Source of the DNA: AG41 sp036522815
Lineage (GTDB): Bacteria; Gemmatimonadota; Gemmatimonadetes; Gemmatimonadales; GWC2-71-9
DNA length: 11,776 nucleotides
Assembly (NCBI GenBank): GCA_036522815.1
Contig: DATDFC010000143.1
Span: 1 to 11,776 of the forward strand
Direction: 5' to 3'
Shown: piece by piece, positions 1-8,252 of the stretch
Layout of the letters: every line of letters starts with the position of its first letter
How positions within the stretch are numbered: position 1 is the first letter of the stretch
The notes under the pieces: model-generated
What the model saw: the letters and a program-made list of their open reading frames with translations, nothing else
Told to the model about the DNA's origin: nothing
The model's database searches: none
Made by a program: the position numbers and the translations under genes

Positions 1-379
1 GGTGAATCGCCGCACCGACGGCAGCCTGGTGAACGTCGGTCGCGTGCTCCGGGCCAAGGTCGAATACCAGGTGTCGCGTCCGCTGTTCGTCCGGGTGGTG
101 GGCCAGTACATCCAGGACAAGACCGACTCGCTGCGGGACGACTCCCGGACCGGCGCGCCGATTTTCATCCAGGGGCCGGATAGCCTGACGCGCGCCGCCG
201 CGTCGCACAGCAATCTCTTCCACGTCGATGTGCTGCTCAGCTATCAACCGGTCCCCGGGACGGTGGTGTTCGCCGGGTACGGCAGCGACATGGTGGACGA
301 GGAGGCCTTCCGGTTTCAGGGGCTCACGCGCACGGACGATGCCTTCTTCCTCAAGTTGAGCTACCTGTTCAGGCTCTGA
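1..379 (+). CDS. C-terminal end of an outer-membrane beta-barrel protein (DUF5916-like), partial
   Basis: The frame is open from the left edge to a TGA at 377-379, so only about 125 C-terminal residues are present and the true start lies outside the window. The fragment shows alternating hydrophobic/polar strands such as AKVEYQVSRPLFVRVVGQY and HVDVLLSYQPVPGTVVFAGY. It ends in FFLKLSYLFRL, an aromatic-terminated last strand typical of outer-membrane barrels recognised by the BAM machinery. The pattern VFAGYGS followed by a FQG..RTDDAFFLKLSYLFRL ending resembles the C-terminus of the large DUF5916 / carbohydrate-binding-9-like proteins common in Gemmatimonadota, Acidobacteria and Bacteroidota. 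The barrel end is clear from sequence; the DUF5916 assignment is recalled family resemblance. Its role is unknown. It precedes glpF by 59 bases and need not share its transcript. Confidence 0.65.
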   Translation, partial: VNRRTDGSLVNVGRVLRAKVEYQVSRPLFVRVVGQYIQDKTDSLRDDSRTGAPIFIQGPDSLTRAAASHSNLFHVDVLLSYQPVPGTVVFAGYGSDMVDEEAFRFQGLTRTDDAFFLKLSYLFRL

Positions 380-388
380 GCCTCGGTG

Positions 389-417
389 TAGACAAGGCAC
401 TGCCGCGCTGATAGCTT
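389..417 (+). promoter_or_regulatory. Weak candidate promoter upstream of glpF
   Basis: A TAGACA box (389-394) is followed after 17 bases by TAGCTT (412-417). The -35 matches the sigma-70 consensus at 5 of 6 positions, but the -10 matches only at about 3 of 6. It lies in the 59-base gap before glpF and would give a short leader of roughly 15 bases. No good Shine-Dalgarno precedes the glpF ATG, which fits a short or nearly leaderless transcript. Low confidence. Confidence 0.25.
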
Positions 418-438
418 CGCCGCTTCCCATTCAACCCT

Positions 439-1166
<728 letters not shown>

Positions 1167-1170
<4 letters not shown>

Positions 1171-2654
1171 AGTACATCCTAGCCCTGGACCAGGGAACCA
1201 CCAGCTCGCGCGCCATGGTGTTCGACCACAGCGGCAGCGTCGTCGCGGTGGCGCAGCAGGAGTTCCGCCAGATTTTTCCCAAGCCCGGCTGGGTGGAGCA
1301 CGACGCTACGGAAATCTGGGCCACCCAGCTGCACACGGCGAAGGAGGCCCTCGCCAAGGCGGGACTGACGGCCACCGATATCGTCGCGATCGGAATCACG
1401 AATCAGCGGGAAACCACCGTTGTCTGGGACCGCGAGACGGGCGAGCCGATCCATCACGCCATCGTGTGGCAGGATCGCCGCACGGCCGCCCGGTGCGACC
1501 AGCTGAAGGCCCGCGGGCTGGCGTCGTTGATCAAACGCAAGACAGGTCTCGTCGTAGACGCCTATTTCTCGGGCACCAAGCTCGAGTGGCTGCTCCGCAA
1601 TGTTGGGGGTGCGCGCGGCAAGGCGAAGGCCGGCAAGCTCGCGTTCGGCACCGTGGACTCGTGGCTGGTGTGGAATCTCACCGGCGGCCGGGTGCACGCG
1701 ACCGATCCGAGCAACGCGTCGCGCACCATGCTCTTCAATGTCCGCACCGGCGACTGGGACGACGAGCTGCTCAGGCTGTTCGGCGTCCCGCGCTCGGTGC
1801 TGCCGACCGTGGCCTCGTCGAGCGAAGTGTACGGCGAGACCACGCTGTTCGGCGGCAGGGTCCCGATCGCCGGGATCGCGGGCGACCAGCAGGCGGCGCT
1901 GTTCGGCCAGGCGTGCACCCAGCCGGGCATGGTGAAGAACACGTACGGCACCGGCTGCTTCATGCTCATGAATACGGGCGACCGGCCGATTGGCTCCAGG
2001 AACAATCTCCTGACGACCGTGGCGTGGCGCATCGGGAAGCGGACCGAGTACGCCCTGGAAGGCAGCATTTTCATCGCGGGGGCAGTGGTGCAGTGGCTGC
2101 GCGACGGCCTCGGGATCATCAAGTCGTCGTCCGAGGTGGAAGCGCTGGCGTCGCAGGTGACCGATCCGCAGGGGGTGTATCTCGTCCCCGCGTTCGCCGG
2201 ACTGGGCGCGCCCCACTGGGATCAGTACGCGCGCGGCCTGCTCGCGGGCGTCACGCGCGGCACCACGGCGGCGCATATCGCGCGCGCAGCGCTCGAGGGA
2301 ATTGCGTTCCAGGTGGCGGACGTACTGCGCGCGATGGAGGCCGATGCAAAGATCAAGCTGAAGGAGCTGCGCGTGGATGGCGGCGCGTCCGCCAACAACC
2401 TGTTGATGCAGTTCCAGTCGAACCTGCTGGGCGTGCCTGTGGTGCGCCCCAAGGTCACCGAGACGACGGCACTGGGCGCGGCGTATCTCGCCGGATTGGC
2501 CGTCGGTTACTGGAAGGACCAGAAACAGATCGCGGCGCAGTGGCAGGTGGACCGCCGCTTCACGTCCGCGATGAAACCGGCGCAACGCAAGCAGCTCGAG
2601 GCCGGCTGGCGCAAGGCGCTCGACCGGGCCAGGCGATGGGAAGAGGCTGACTGA
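1167..2654 (+). CDS. glpK: Glycerol kinase
   Basis: Cytoplasmic FGGY-family kinase converting glycerol and ATP to sn-glycerol 3-phosphate, which traps glycerol delivered by GlpF. The start chosen is the ATG at 1167, in an ATGA overlap with the glpF stop; an in-frame ATG at 1158 would add three residues. From 1167 the protein has 495 residues, close to the usual length. It opens with YILALDQGTTSSRA (phosphate-binding loop). Substrate residues Arg81-Glu82 (NQRETTVVWD) and Tyr133 are present. The catalytic base is Asp240 in AGDQQAALFGQ, and the C-terminal FGGY signature (LRVDGGASANNLLMQFQ) is intact at about 401-417. No glycerol-3-phosphate dehydrogenase (glpD) or glpR lies in this window, so further metabolism must be encoded elsewhere. 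Assignment is firm. Confidence 0.96.
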
Positions 2655-2659
2655 AAGGA
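2655..2659 (+). promoter_or_regulatory. Ribosome binding site of nagB
   Basis: AAGGA lies immediately after the glpK stop and five bases before the ATG at 2665. It supports that start and shows that nagB follows glpK with only a 10-base gap. Confidence 0.6.
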
Positions 2660-2664
2660 CTCTC

Positions 2665-3447
2665 ATGGAAGTCATCATTCAGCGAAGCTACGAGGAGATG
2701 AGCAGGTCGGCGGCGCAGATCGTCGTCGAAGTGCTCAACACCAAGCCCAACGCCGTGCTCGGCATGGCGACCGGATCCACGCCGCTGGGCCTGTACCAGG
2801 AGCTGGTGCGGCTGCACAAGGCGGAGCAGATCGATTTCTCCCGGGTCACGACGTTCAACCTCGATGAGTATGTGGGCCTGCCCATGAATCACCCGCAGAG
2901 CTACCACTACTTCATGCACGAGCACTTCTTCCAGCACGTCAACATCCCGCGCCACAACATCAACATCCCCTCGGGCACGACCAGCAACTACCCGGCGTTC
3001 TGCCAGTGGTACGAGCAGCGCATTGGAGAGTGCGGCGGGATCGACCTGCAGATCCTGGGCATCGGCTCGGACGGCCACATCGCCTTCAACGAGCCGGGGA
3101 GCTCGCTCAGCTCGCGCACCCGGCTCAAGACGCTGTCCAAGCAGACCATCGACGACAACGCCCGGTTCTTCGACGCCCGAGAGGACGTGCCGGTCTATGC
3201 GATCACCATGGGCGTCGGGACCATCCTCGACGCGCGCAAGCTGGTCCTGGTGGCGAGCGGCAAGCACAAGGCCAAAGCGATTCCCCAGGCCGTCGAGGGA
3301 CCGGTCACCAGTATGGTGACGGCCAGCGCCCTCCAGCTGCATCGTGATGCCATCGTGATCACCGACCAGGAGGCCGCCGCGGGGCTGACCATGCGCGATT
3401 ACTACGAGTTCATCTACGCGGCCAAACCAGCCGCGCCCAAATCGTGA
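2665..3447 (+). CDS. nagB: Glucosamine-6-phosphate deaminase
   Basis: A 260-residue cytoplasmic enzyme converting glucosamine 6-phosphate to fructose 6-phosphate and ammonia, the last step of N-acetylglucosamine catabolism. Compared with E. coli NagB (266 residues), all key residues appear at a constant offset of five. Asp67 lies in LDEY; Asp136, His138 and Glu143 lie in GSDGHIAFNEPGSS. The residues forming the N-acetylglucosamine-6-phosphate allosteric site in E. coli (two Ser, Arg, Lys) also have counterparts at Ser146, Ser147, Arg153 and Lys155, so allosteric activation may be retained. The phosphate-binding MATGSTPLGLY is at 34-44. It follows glpK by 10 bases and overlaps the GH30 gene by four (GTGA). 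No nagA deacetylase or amino-sugar transporter is nearby. Assignment is firm. Confidence 0.95.
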   Translation: MEVIIQRSYEEMSRSAAQIVVEVLNTKPNAVLGMATGSTPLGLYQELVRLHKAEQIDFSRVTTFNLDEYVGLPMNHPQSYHYFMHEHFFQHVNIPRHNINIPSGTTSNYPAFCQWYEQRIGECGGIDLQILGIGSDGHIAFNEPGSSLSSRTRLKTLSKQTIDDNARFFDAREDVPVYAITMGVGTILDARKLVLVASGKHKAKAIPQAVEGPVTSMVTASALQLHRDAIVITDQEAAAGLTMRDYYEFIYAAKPAAPKS

Positions 3448-4880
3448 CGCCTGTACGCGCAGGGTTGTTGCTGCTGCTCGCGAGCGCTCCCGCCGCCGCG
3501 GCCGCTCAGCAGCTCCCGGGGAAGCGCGCGATCGTCTATACCACGGCCGAGAGCACCAGCCTCCGGCTGACACCCACCGACACGCTGACGTTCAGGCCAT
3601 CCGAGCCGACGTCGGAAGGGAAGGTGTACGTCTTCGTCGATCCGAAGAAGACATTCCAGCCGTTCATCGGCATCGGCGGGGCCCTGACCGACGCCGCGGC
3701 CGAGACGTTCGCCAAGCTCCCCGCGGCCCGGCAGGACGAATTGATCGCCGCGTACTACAGCGTGGACCGCGGGATCGGGTATACGCTGGCTCGGACCAAC
3801 ATCCACAGCTGCGACTTTTCGAGCGAGAGCTACACCTACGTTGCGGAAGGCGACAAGGACCTGAGCTCTTTTTCCATCGCACACGATCTCCGTTACCGGA
3901 TTCCCCTGATCAAGCGAGCCATGGCGGCGGCCGGCAACCGGCTCAAGCTGTTCGCCAGTCCCTGGAGCCCGCCGGCATACATGAAGGACAACAACGACAT
4001 GCTGCACGGCGGCCATCTGCGCCCGGAGTTTTACCGCGCGTGGGCCCTCTATTACACCAAGTTCATCAAGAGCTACCGGCAGGCGGGCGTGCCCATCTGG
4101 GGCATCACGGTCCAGAACGAGCCGATGGCGACGCAGACCTGGGAGTCGTGCGTCTATCAGGCGACGGACGAGCGGGACTTCGTCAAGAACTATCTCGGCC
4201 CGGCGCTGGTCGAGCAGGGGCTGCGCGACGTCAACCTCATGGTGTGGGACCACAACCGCGACCTGATCGTGCAGCGGGCCCAGACGATTCTGGACGATCC
4301 GGCGGCGGCGACGTACGTGTGGGGGGTCGCGTTTCACTGGTACGAAGACTGGTCGGGTGGAACGCAGATGTACGACAACGTGGCGCTGGTGCACCGGCTC
4401 TACCCGGGCAAGCACCTCCTGTTCACCGAGGGCACCCCGGCGAATTTCGACTCGACGGCGTACGGCCGCTGGAGCCTGGGCGAGGCGTACGGGCGGTCGA
4501 TGATCCACGATTTCAATTCGGGGACCGAGGGATGGACCGACTGGAATATTCTGCTCGATGAGCGGGGCGGTCCCAACCATGTCGGCAACTTCTGTTTTGC
4601 GCCGATCCACGCCGACACGCGGACCGGCACGCTGATCTACACCAACTCGTACTACTATATCGGCCACTTCTCGAGGTTCATCCGTCCGGGCGCTCGCCGG
4701 ATCCTGGCGGCGCCGAGCCGCAGCATGCTGCTCACGACGGCCTTCGTCAACGACGACGGGAAGGTGGTCGTGGTCGTCATGAACCCCACGGCACAGGGCG
4801 GGGACTACAACGTCGTCGTCGGCTCGGCGTCTGTGCAGATCAGCTCGCGGCCCCACTCGATTCAGACCGTGGTGTTCTAG
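3444..4880 (+). CDS. Secreted GH30-family glycoside hydrolase (glucosylceramidase-like)
   Basis: A 478-residue retaining beta-glycosidase, probably exported. The N-terminus (TPVRAGLLLLLASAPAAAAA, then QQ) is a typical Sec signal peptide, likely cut near residue 21. The rest matches GH30: the acid/base Glu226 lies in WGITVQNEP (219-227) and the nucleophile Glu329 in LLFTEGTP. Other family landmarks are FIGIGGALTDAAAE near 74-87, LKLFASPWSPPAYMK at 167-181, and a C-terminal beta-sandwich (VVVVVMNPTAQG) where the chain folds back. These features are closest to subfamily 1 enzymes, which include glucosylceramidases; beta-1,6-glucanase or beta-xylosidase activity is also known in GH30, so the substrate is not settled. 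It starts with GTG in a four-base overlap with the nagB stop, suggesting translational coupling with the sugar-catabolic genes. Confidence 0.9.
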   Translation: MTPVRAGLLLLLASAPAAAAAQQLPGKRAIVYTTAESTSLRLTPTDTLTFRPSEPTSEGKVYVFVDPKKTFQPFIGIGGALTDAAAETFAKLPAARQDELIAAYYSVDRGIGYTLARTNIHSCDFSSESYTYVAEGDKDLSSFSIAHDLRYRIPLIKRAMAAAGNRLKLFASPWSPPAYMKDNNDMLHGGHLRPEFYRAWALYYTKFIKSYRQAGVPIWGITVQNEPMATQTWESCVYQATDERDFVKNYLGPALVEQGLRDVNLMVWDHNRDLIVQRAQTILDDPAAATYVWGVAFHWYEDWSGGTQMYDNVALVHRLYPGKHLLFTEGTPANFDSTAYGRWSLGEAYGRSMIHDFNSGTEGWTDWNILLDERGGPNHVGNFCFAPIHADTRTGTLIYTNSYYYIGHFSRFIRPGARRILAAPSRSMLLTTAFVNDDGKVVVVVMNPTAQGGDYNVVVGSASVQISSRPHSIQTVVF

Positions 4881-4884
4881 CGTC

Positions 4885-5685
4885 GTGAGCCATCGTCCCA
4901 TCATCCGCGTCCAGCACATCGTCAAGTCGTTCGGGGCCGTCACGGCCGTCAACGACGTGTCGTTCGAGGTGCGTGCCGGAGAGATCTTCGCGTTCCTGGG
5001 GCCGAACGGGGCCGGCAAGACCACTACCATCAAGATGCTCACCACCCTGCTGCGGCCGACGAGCGGCTCGCTCGAGCTCGACGGCCTCGACCCAACCACG
5101 CATCAGACGGAAGTCCGCAAGCGATTCGGCGTCGTGTTCCAGGATCCCAGTCTCGACGGCGAGCTCACGGCGTGGGAGAACATGGATATCCACGGCGTGC
5201 TGTATCATGTGCCGCGGCACGCCCGGCGGGAGCGATGTGAAGCCCTGCTGCGGATGTTCGAGCTGTGGGAGCGGCGCACGGACTTGGTGAAGACGTTCTC
5301 GGGCGGCATGAAGCGCCGGCTCGAGATCGCCCGCGGGCTGTTGCACACGCCGAAGGTGCTGTTTCTGGACGAGCCGACGCTCGGCCTCGATCCGCAGAGT
5401 CGCAATCAGATGTGGACCCACGTGCGGAGCCTGCGGGCGAGCGAGGGCGTGACGGTGTTCCTCACCACCCACTACATGGACGAGGCCGACCGCGTGGCCG
5501 ACCGCATCGCCGTGATCGACCACGGGCGTCTCGTCGCCACGGGTTCTTCGCCCGAGCTCAAGGCACAGACCGGCACCGATTCGCTCGAGGCGGCGTTCCT
5601 CGCGCTCACCGGCACGACGATTCGCGACGAGAGCGCGACCGCCGCGGACCAGATGCGCCAGGTCGCCCGCGTGTGGCGGAGATGA
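4885..5685 (+). CDS. ABC transporter ATP-binding protein, DrrA/NodI-like
   Basis: A 266-residue cytoplasmic ATPase subunit that would power the ABC-2 permease encoded next. Walker A is GPNGAGKTT (39-47), the Q-loop Gln is residue 86 (VVFQDPSLD), the signature is TFSGGMKRRLEIARG (137-151), Walker B is VLFLDEP (158-164), and the H-loop His196 lies in TTHYMDEAD. The order and the FSGGMKRRLEIARG wording fit the DrrA / NodI / CcmA-type exporter group that moves drugs, lipids or glycan-linked compounds outward. The cargo cannot be read from sequence. The GTG at 4885 is four bases after the GH30 stop and places the first beta strand (IIRVQHIVKSFG) correctly, though no good ribosome binding site is visible. 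The C-terminal tail after about 240 is variable. Confidence 0.93.
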   Translation: MSHRPIIRVQHIVKSFGAVTAVNDVSFEVRAGEIFAFLGPNGAGKTTTIKMLTTLLRPTSGSLELDGLDPTTHQTEVRKRFGVVFQDPSLDGELTAWENMDIHGVLYHVPRHARRERCEALLRMFELWERRTDLVKTFSGGMKRRLEIARGLLHTPKVLFLDEPTLGLDPQSRNQMWTHVRSLRASEGVTVFLTTHYMDEADRVADRIAVIDHGRLVATGSSPELKAQTGTDSLEAAFLALTGTTIRDESATAADQMRQVARVWRR

Positions 5686-5689
5686 CCGC

Positions 5690-6436
5690 ATGAACGTCGT
5701 CTTCATTCTCTGGCTGCGGGAAGTGAAGAAGTACCTGCGCTCGCGCGTCCAGATCGTCGCCTCCCTGGGGGGCCCTCTCATGTATCTGGGGGTGCTCGGG
5801 TTCGGGCTCGCCCCGGTGTTTCAGCGCGCCGGTGAGGGCAGCTACCTCCAGTTCATGGCGCCCGGCGTGATCGGGATGACGGTCCTGTTCACGGCAATGT
5901 TCTCGGGGATCGCCATGCTGTGGGACCGCCAGTTCGGGTTTCTCAAGGAAACCCTCGTCGCGCCGGTGCCGCGCCTGGAGATCATGATCGGGCGCACCCT
6001 GGGCGGCGCCACGGTGGCGGTGTTGCAGGGCACGCTGATTTTCGTCGTGACCCTCATCGCGGGTTTTCGTCCTGTGAGCCTGCTCGCCGTCCCCCTCGCG
6101 TTTCTCGTCATCGCGCTGATTGCCGTGATCTTCTCGGCGCTCGCGACCGCCATCGGGTCGAGCCTCAAGGAGATGCAGGGGTTTCAGATGGTGATGAACT
6201 TCCTCGTGATGCCGATCTTCTTTCTGTCGGGGGCGATCTATCCGCTCGAGGGGCTCCCGCGTGTGCTGGCGGGACTGACCCGGATCGATCCGCTCACGTA
6301 TGGCGTCGACGGCGTACGCGGCCTGTTGACCGGGAGGACGCATTTCGGCGTCGCGTTGGACGTTGCCGTGCTGGTCGGCGTCGGGGTGCTCTTCGTCGTC
6401 GCCGGCGCGTGGCGGTTCTCGAAGATCGAGGCCTAG
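5690..6436 (+). CDS. ABC-2 type transporter permease, DrrB/NodJ-like
   Basis: A 248-residue inner-membrane protein with about six hydrophobic segments. It is the membrane half of the exporter whose ATPase ends four bases upstream. The cytoplasmic segment FGFLKETLVAPVPR (about 83-96), after the second membrane segment, matches the coupling region of ABC-2 permeases such as DrrB and NodJ. So does the later stretch FLVMPIFFLSGAIYPLEGLP (171-190). The C-terminus ends in a basic tail (WRFSKIEA), as usual. The ATG at 5690 has GGAG about eight bases upstream. Likely a homodimer working with two ATPase subunits to export a hydrophobic or lipid-linked molecule; the cargo is unknown. The next gene begins only four bases after its stop. 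Confidence 0.92.
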   Translation: MNVVFILWLREVKKYLRSRVQIVASLGGPLMYLGVLGFGLAPVFQRAGEGSYLQFMAPGVIGMTVLFTAMFSGIAMLWDRQFGFLKETLVAPVPRLEIMIGRTLGGATVAVLQGTLIFVVTLIAGFRPVSLLAVPLAFLVIALIAVIFSALATAIGSSLKEMQGFQMVMNFLVMPIFFLSGAIYPLEGLPRVLAGLTRIDPLTYGVDGVRGLLTGRTHFGVALDVAVLVGVGVLFVVAGAWRFSKIEA

Positions 6437-6439
6437 CTC

Positions 6440-8074
6440 ATGGCAAGACGCACACTGCCTCTGCCGCTGGTGCTGCTGGTGCTCGCCACCTGCACGGAAA
6501 ACCCGACCGACAATACCGCGCCCAATCCTCAGTCTGTGGCGGTGCCCACGCAGCACAACGACAACACCCGGTCCGGCTGGAACGACAACGAAACCGCGTT
6601 GACGACGAGCAATGTCAACGTGCAGCAGTTCGGCGCGGTGTTCACGGTGCCCGTAGACGACCAGGTGTATGCCCAGCCGTTGGTCGTCGGCCATGTCTCC
6701 GTGGGCGGCGGCTCCCATAACGTCGTCTACATCGCCACGGTCAACAACACGCTGTATGCCTATGACGGCGACAACGGCAGACCGTACTGGCAAGCGGGCT
6801 TCACTGCGCCGGGCATGCGGCCGCCGAGAAACACGGACATGACAGGGGCATGTGGTGGCGGGTACCAGGATTTCAGCGGCAATATCGGGATCGTCGGCAC
6901 CCCGGTGATCGATACCGCGCGGGGGACGCTGTATTTCGTGGCGCGCAGCACCACGGGCAGCACGTTCGTTCAGTACCTGCACGCCGTGAACATCGTCGAC
7001 GGGAATGAAATCGCCGGCAGCCCGACACAAATCACCGCCACCTACAGCGGGAACGGAGACGGCAGCGTCAACGGCGTGATTGCCTTCGATGCCCAGCGGC
7101 AAAACCAGCGTCAGGGATTGACGCTGCTCAACGGTATCGTGTACGTGACGTTTTCATCCCACTGCGATTGGGGGCCGTACCACGGATGGATCCTGGGATA
7201 CGACGCCGCGACGTTGCAGCAACGCGTGGTCTACAATGCCACGCCCAACGGATACGCCGGAGGCATGTGGGAAAGCGGAACCGGGATGGCCGCTGATGCG
7301 GCAGGCAACCTGTATGTGATGGCGGGCAACGGCACGGTGGGGGATAGCGCCGATCCTACGAGCCCGACCAATCGCGCCGAAAGCGCGCTGAAACTCACGC
7401 CGGTCGGGTCGACGTTGCGGGTCGCGAGCTACTTCACTCCCTACGATTACCAGTATCTCAATGACAATGACCTGGATTACGGCAGCATGGGCGGGTTCCT
7501 GATTCCCAATTCCGGCTACTACCTGACCGGGGCCAAAGACGGGACGCTGTATCTGTTGAATAGGGATGCCATGGGCGGGTTCCTGCCGTCCGGCAACCAG
7601 GTGCAGCAAGTCGTCCCGCTGGGCGGGACCGCCAACATGCATTGCCAAACGGCGTACTACAACGGGAGCGCGAAGGAATTCGTCTACGTGTGGTCCGAGA
7701 ATGATGCGTTGCGTGCCATCCCCTTCGACCGCACCAGCAACCTGTTGGCCCCGCAAAGCCAGGTTATCGGCCCGGTCGGACCGACCGGGCAAAGCGGGGC
7801 CGTCTTGTCGGTTTCGTCGAACGGCTCCAAAGACGGCACGGGCATTGTGTGGGCATCATATGCATTCAGCGGTGACGCGGAGCATGCCGTGAGCCCTGGC
7901 GTGCTGCGGGCGTTTGCTGCGAATGACGTCACCCAAGAGCTGTGGAACAATCGTCAGAATGTGGCGCGCGACGGAGCGGGCAATTACGCCAAATTCGCGG
8001 CTCCCACCATCGCCAACGGACACGTGTACTTGCCGACGTTCTCCAACCGAGTGGTCGTCTACGGCCTGCGGTAA
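6440..8074 (+). CDS. Secreted or lipid-anchored PQQ-like beta-propeller protein
   Basis: A 544-residue exported protein. The N-terminus has two arginines and a hydrophobic core (LPLPLVLLVLATC), then an Asn/Thr/Pro-rich linker. Cys18 could be lipidated, but Thr at -1 is unusual for a lipobox, so it may instead be soluble. The mature part reads like a quinoprotein-type propeller: QHNDNTRSGWNDNETALT (38-55), QVYAQPLVVGHV, repeated blade ends such as VVYIATVNNTLYAYDGDNG (95-113), and later TGAKDGTLYLLNRDAMGG. No dehydrogenase quinone or calcium motifs were identified, so an enzyme is not claimed; a binding or scaffold role is equally possible. Its codons look poorer in G/C at third positions and richer in AAC/AAT than the flanking genes, hinting at a different history. 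It begins four bases after the permease stop. Confidence 0.8.
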   Translation: MARRTLPLPLVLLVLATCTENPTDNTAPNPQSVAVPTQHNDNTRSGWNDNETALTTSNVNVQQFGAVFTVPVDDQVYAQPLVVGHVSVGGGSHNVVYIATVNNTLYAYDGDNGRPYWQAGFTAPGMRPPRNTDMTGACGGGYQDFSGNIGIVGTPVIDTARGTLYFVARSTTGSTFVQYLHAVNIVDGNEIAGSPTQITATYSGNGDGSVNGVIAFDAQRQNQRQGLTLLNGIVYVTFSSHCDWGPYHGWILGYDAATLQQRVVYNATPNGYAGGMWESGTGMAADAAGNLYVMAGNGTVGDSADPTSPTNRAESALKLTPVGSTLRVASYFTPYDYQYLNDNDLDYGSMGGFLIPNSGYYLTGAKDGTLYLLNRDAMGGFLPSGNQVQQVVPLGGTANMHCQTAYYNGSAKEFVYVWSENDALRAIPFDRTSNLLAPQSQVIGPVGPTGQSGAVLSVSSNGSKDGTGIVWASYAFSGDAEHAVSPGVLRAFAANDVTQELWNNRQNVARDGAGNYAKFAAPTIANGHVYLPTFSNRVVVYGLR

Positions 8075-8252
8075 GCCGCCCCGGCCGCACGTTGCGAGTG
8101 CGGCAAGATGCTGGCAGTTTTGGTGGAGCGCTTGAGGGGCGCATCCAGTCCGCGGGAAGGGCCGTGCCCACCCTGAGCAGCACCGTACAATCGCGAACCT
8201 TCTTTCAGCCCGACCAGCGCGGACTCCGGGCGTGCACTGAAAGGAGCTTCGT
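8075..8252. other. 178-base gap between the propeller and ankyrin genes
   Basis: No coding frame with a convincing start was seen. It contains the hairpin at 8084-8104, a -10-like TACAAT at 8186-8191 (5 of 6 to consensus) without a good -35 partner, and the ribosome binding site AAAGGAG at 8240-8246. It most likely separates two transcripts and carries the ankyrin gene's promoter. Confidence 0.4.
8084..8104 (+). terminator. Possible weak hairpin after the propeller gene
   Basis: A perfect 7-base stem (8084-8090 with 8098-8104) closes a 7-base loop, beginning ten bases after the propeller stop. There is no adjacent T-run (the nearest, TTTT, is over ten bases further on), so it is not a standard intrinsic terminator. 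It could end or stabilise the long upstream transcript. Confidence 0.3.

Noticed and set aside
1179..2678. 499-codon open frame on the minus strand opposite glpK
   Set aside because: glpK is complete with all active-site residues; the antisense frame has no recognisable motif and arises from GC codon bias.
3414..5099. 561-codon open frame on the minus strand
   Set aside because: It lies antisense to GH30 and the ABC ATPase, both of which have full catalytic motifs. Its translation is Arg/Val/Asp-rich without domains, as expected for a shadow frame in GC-rich DNA.
5606..7102. 498-codon minus-strand frame opposite the permease and propeller genes
   Set aside because: Composition is His/Arg/Asp-rich with no family features, and the plus-strand genes are well supported.
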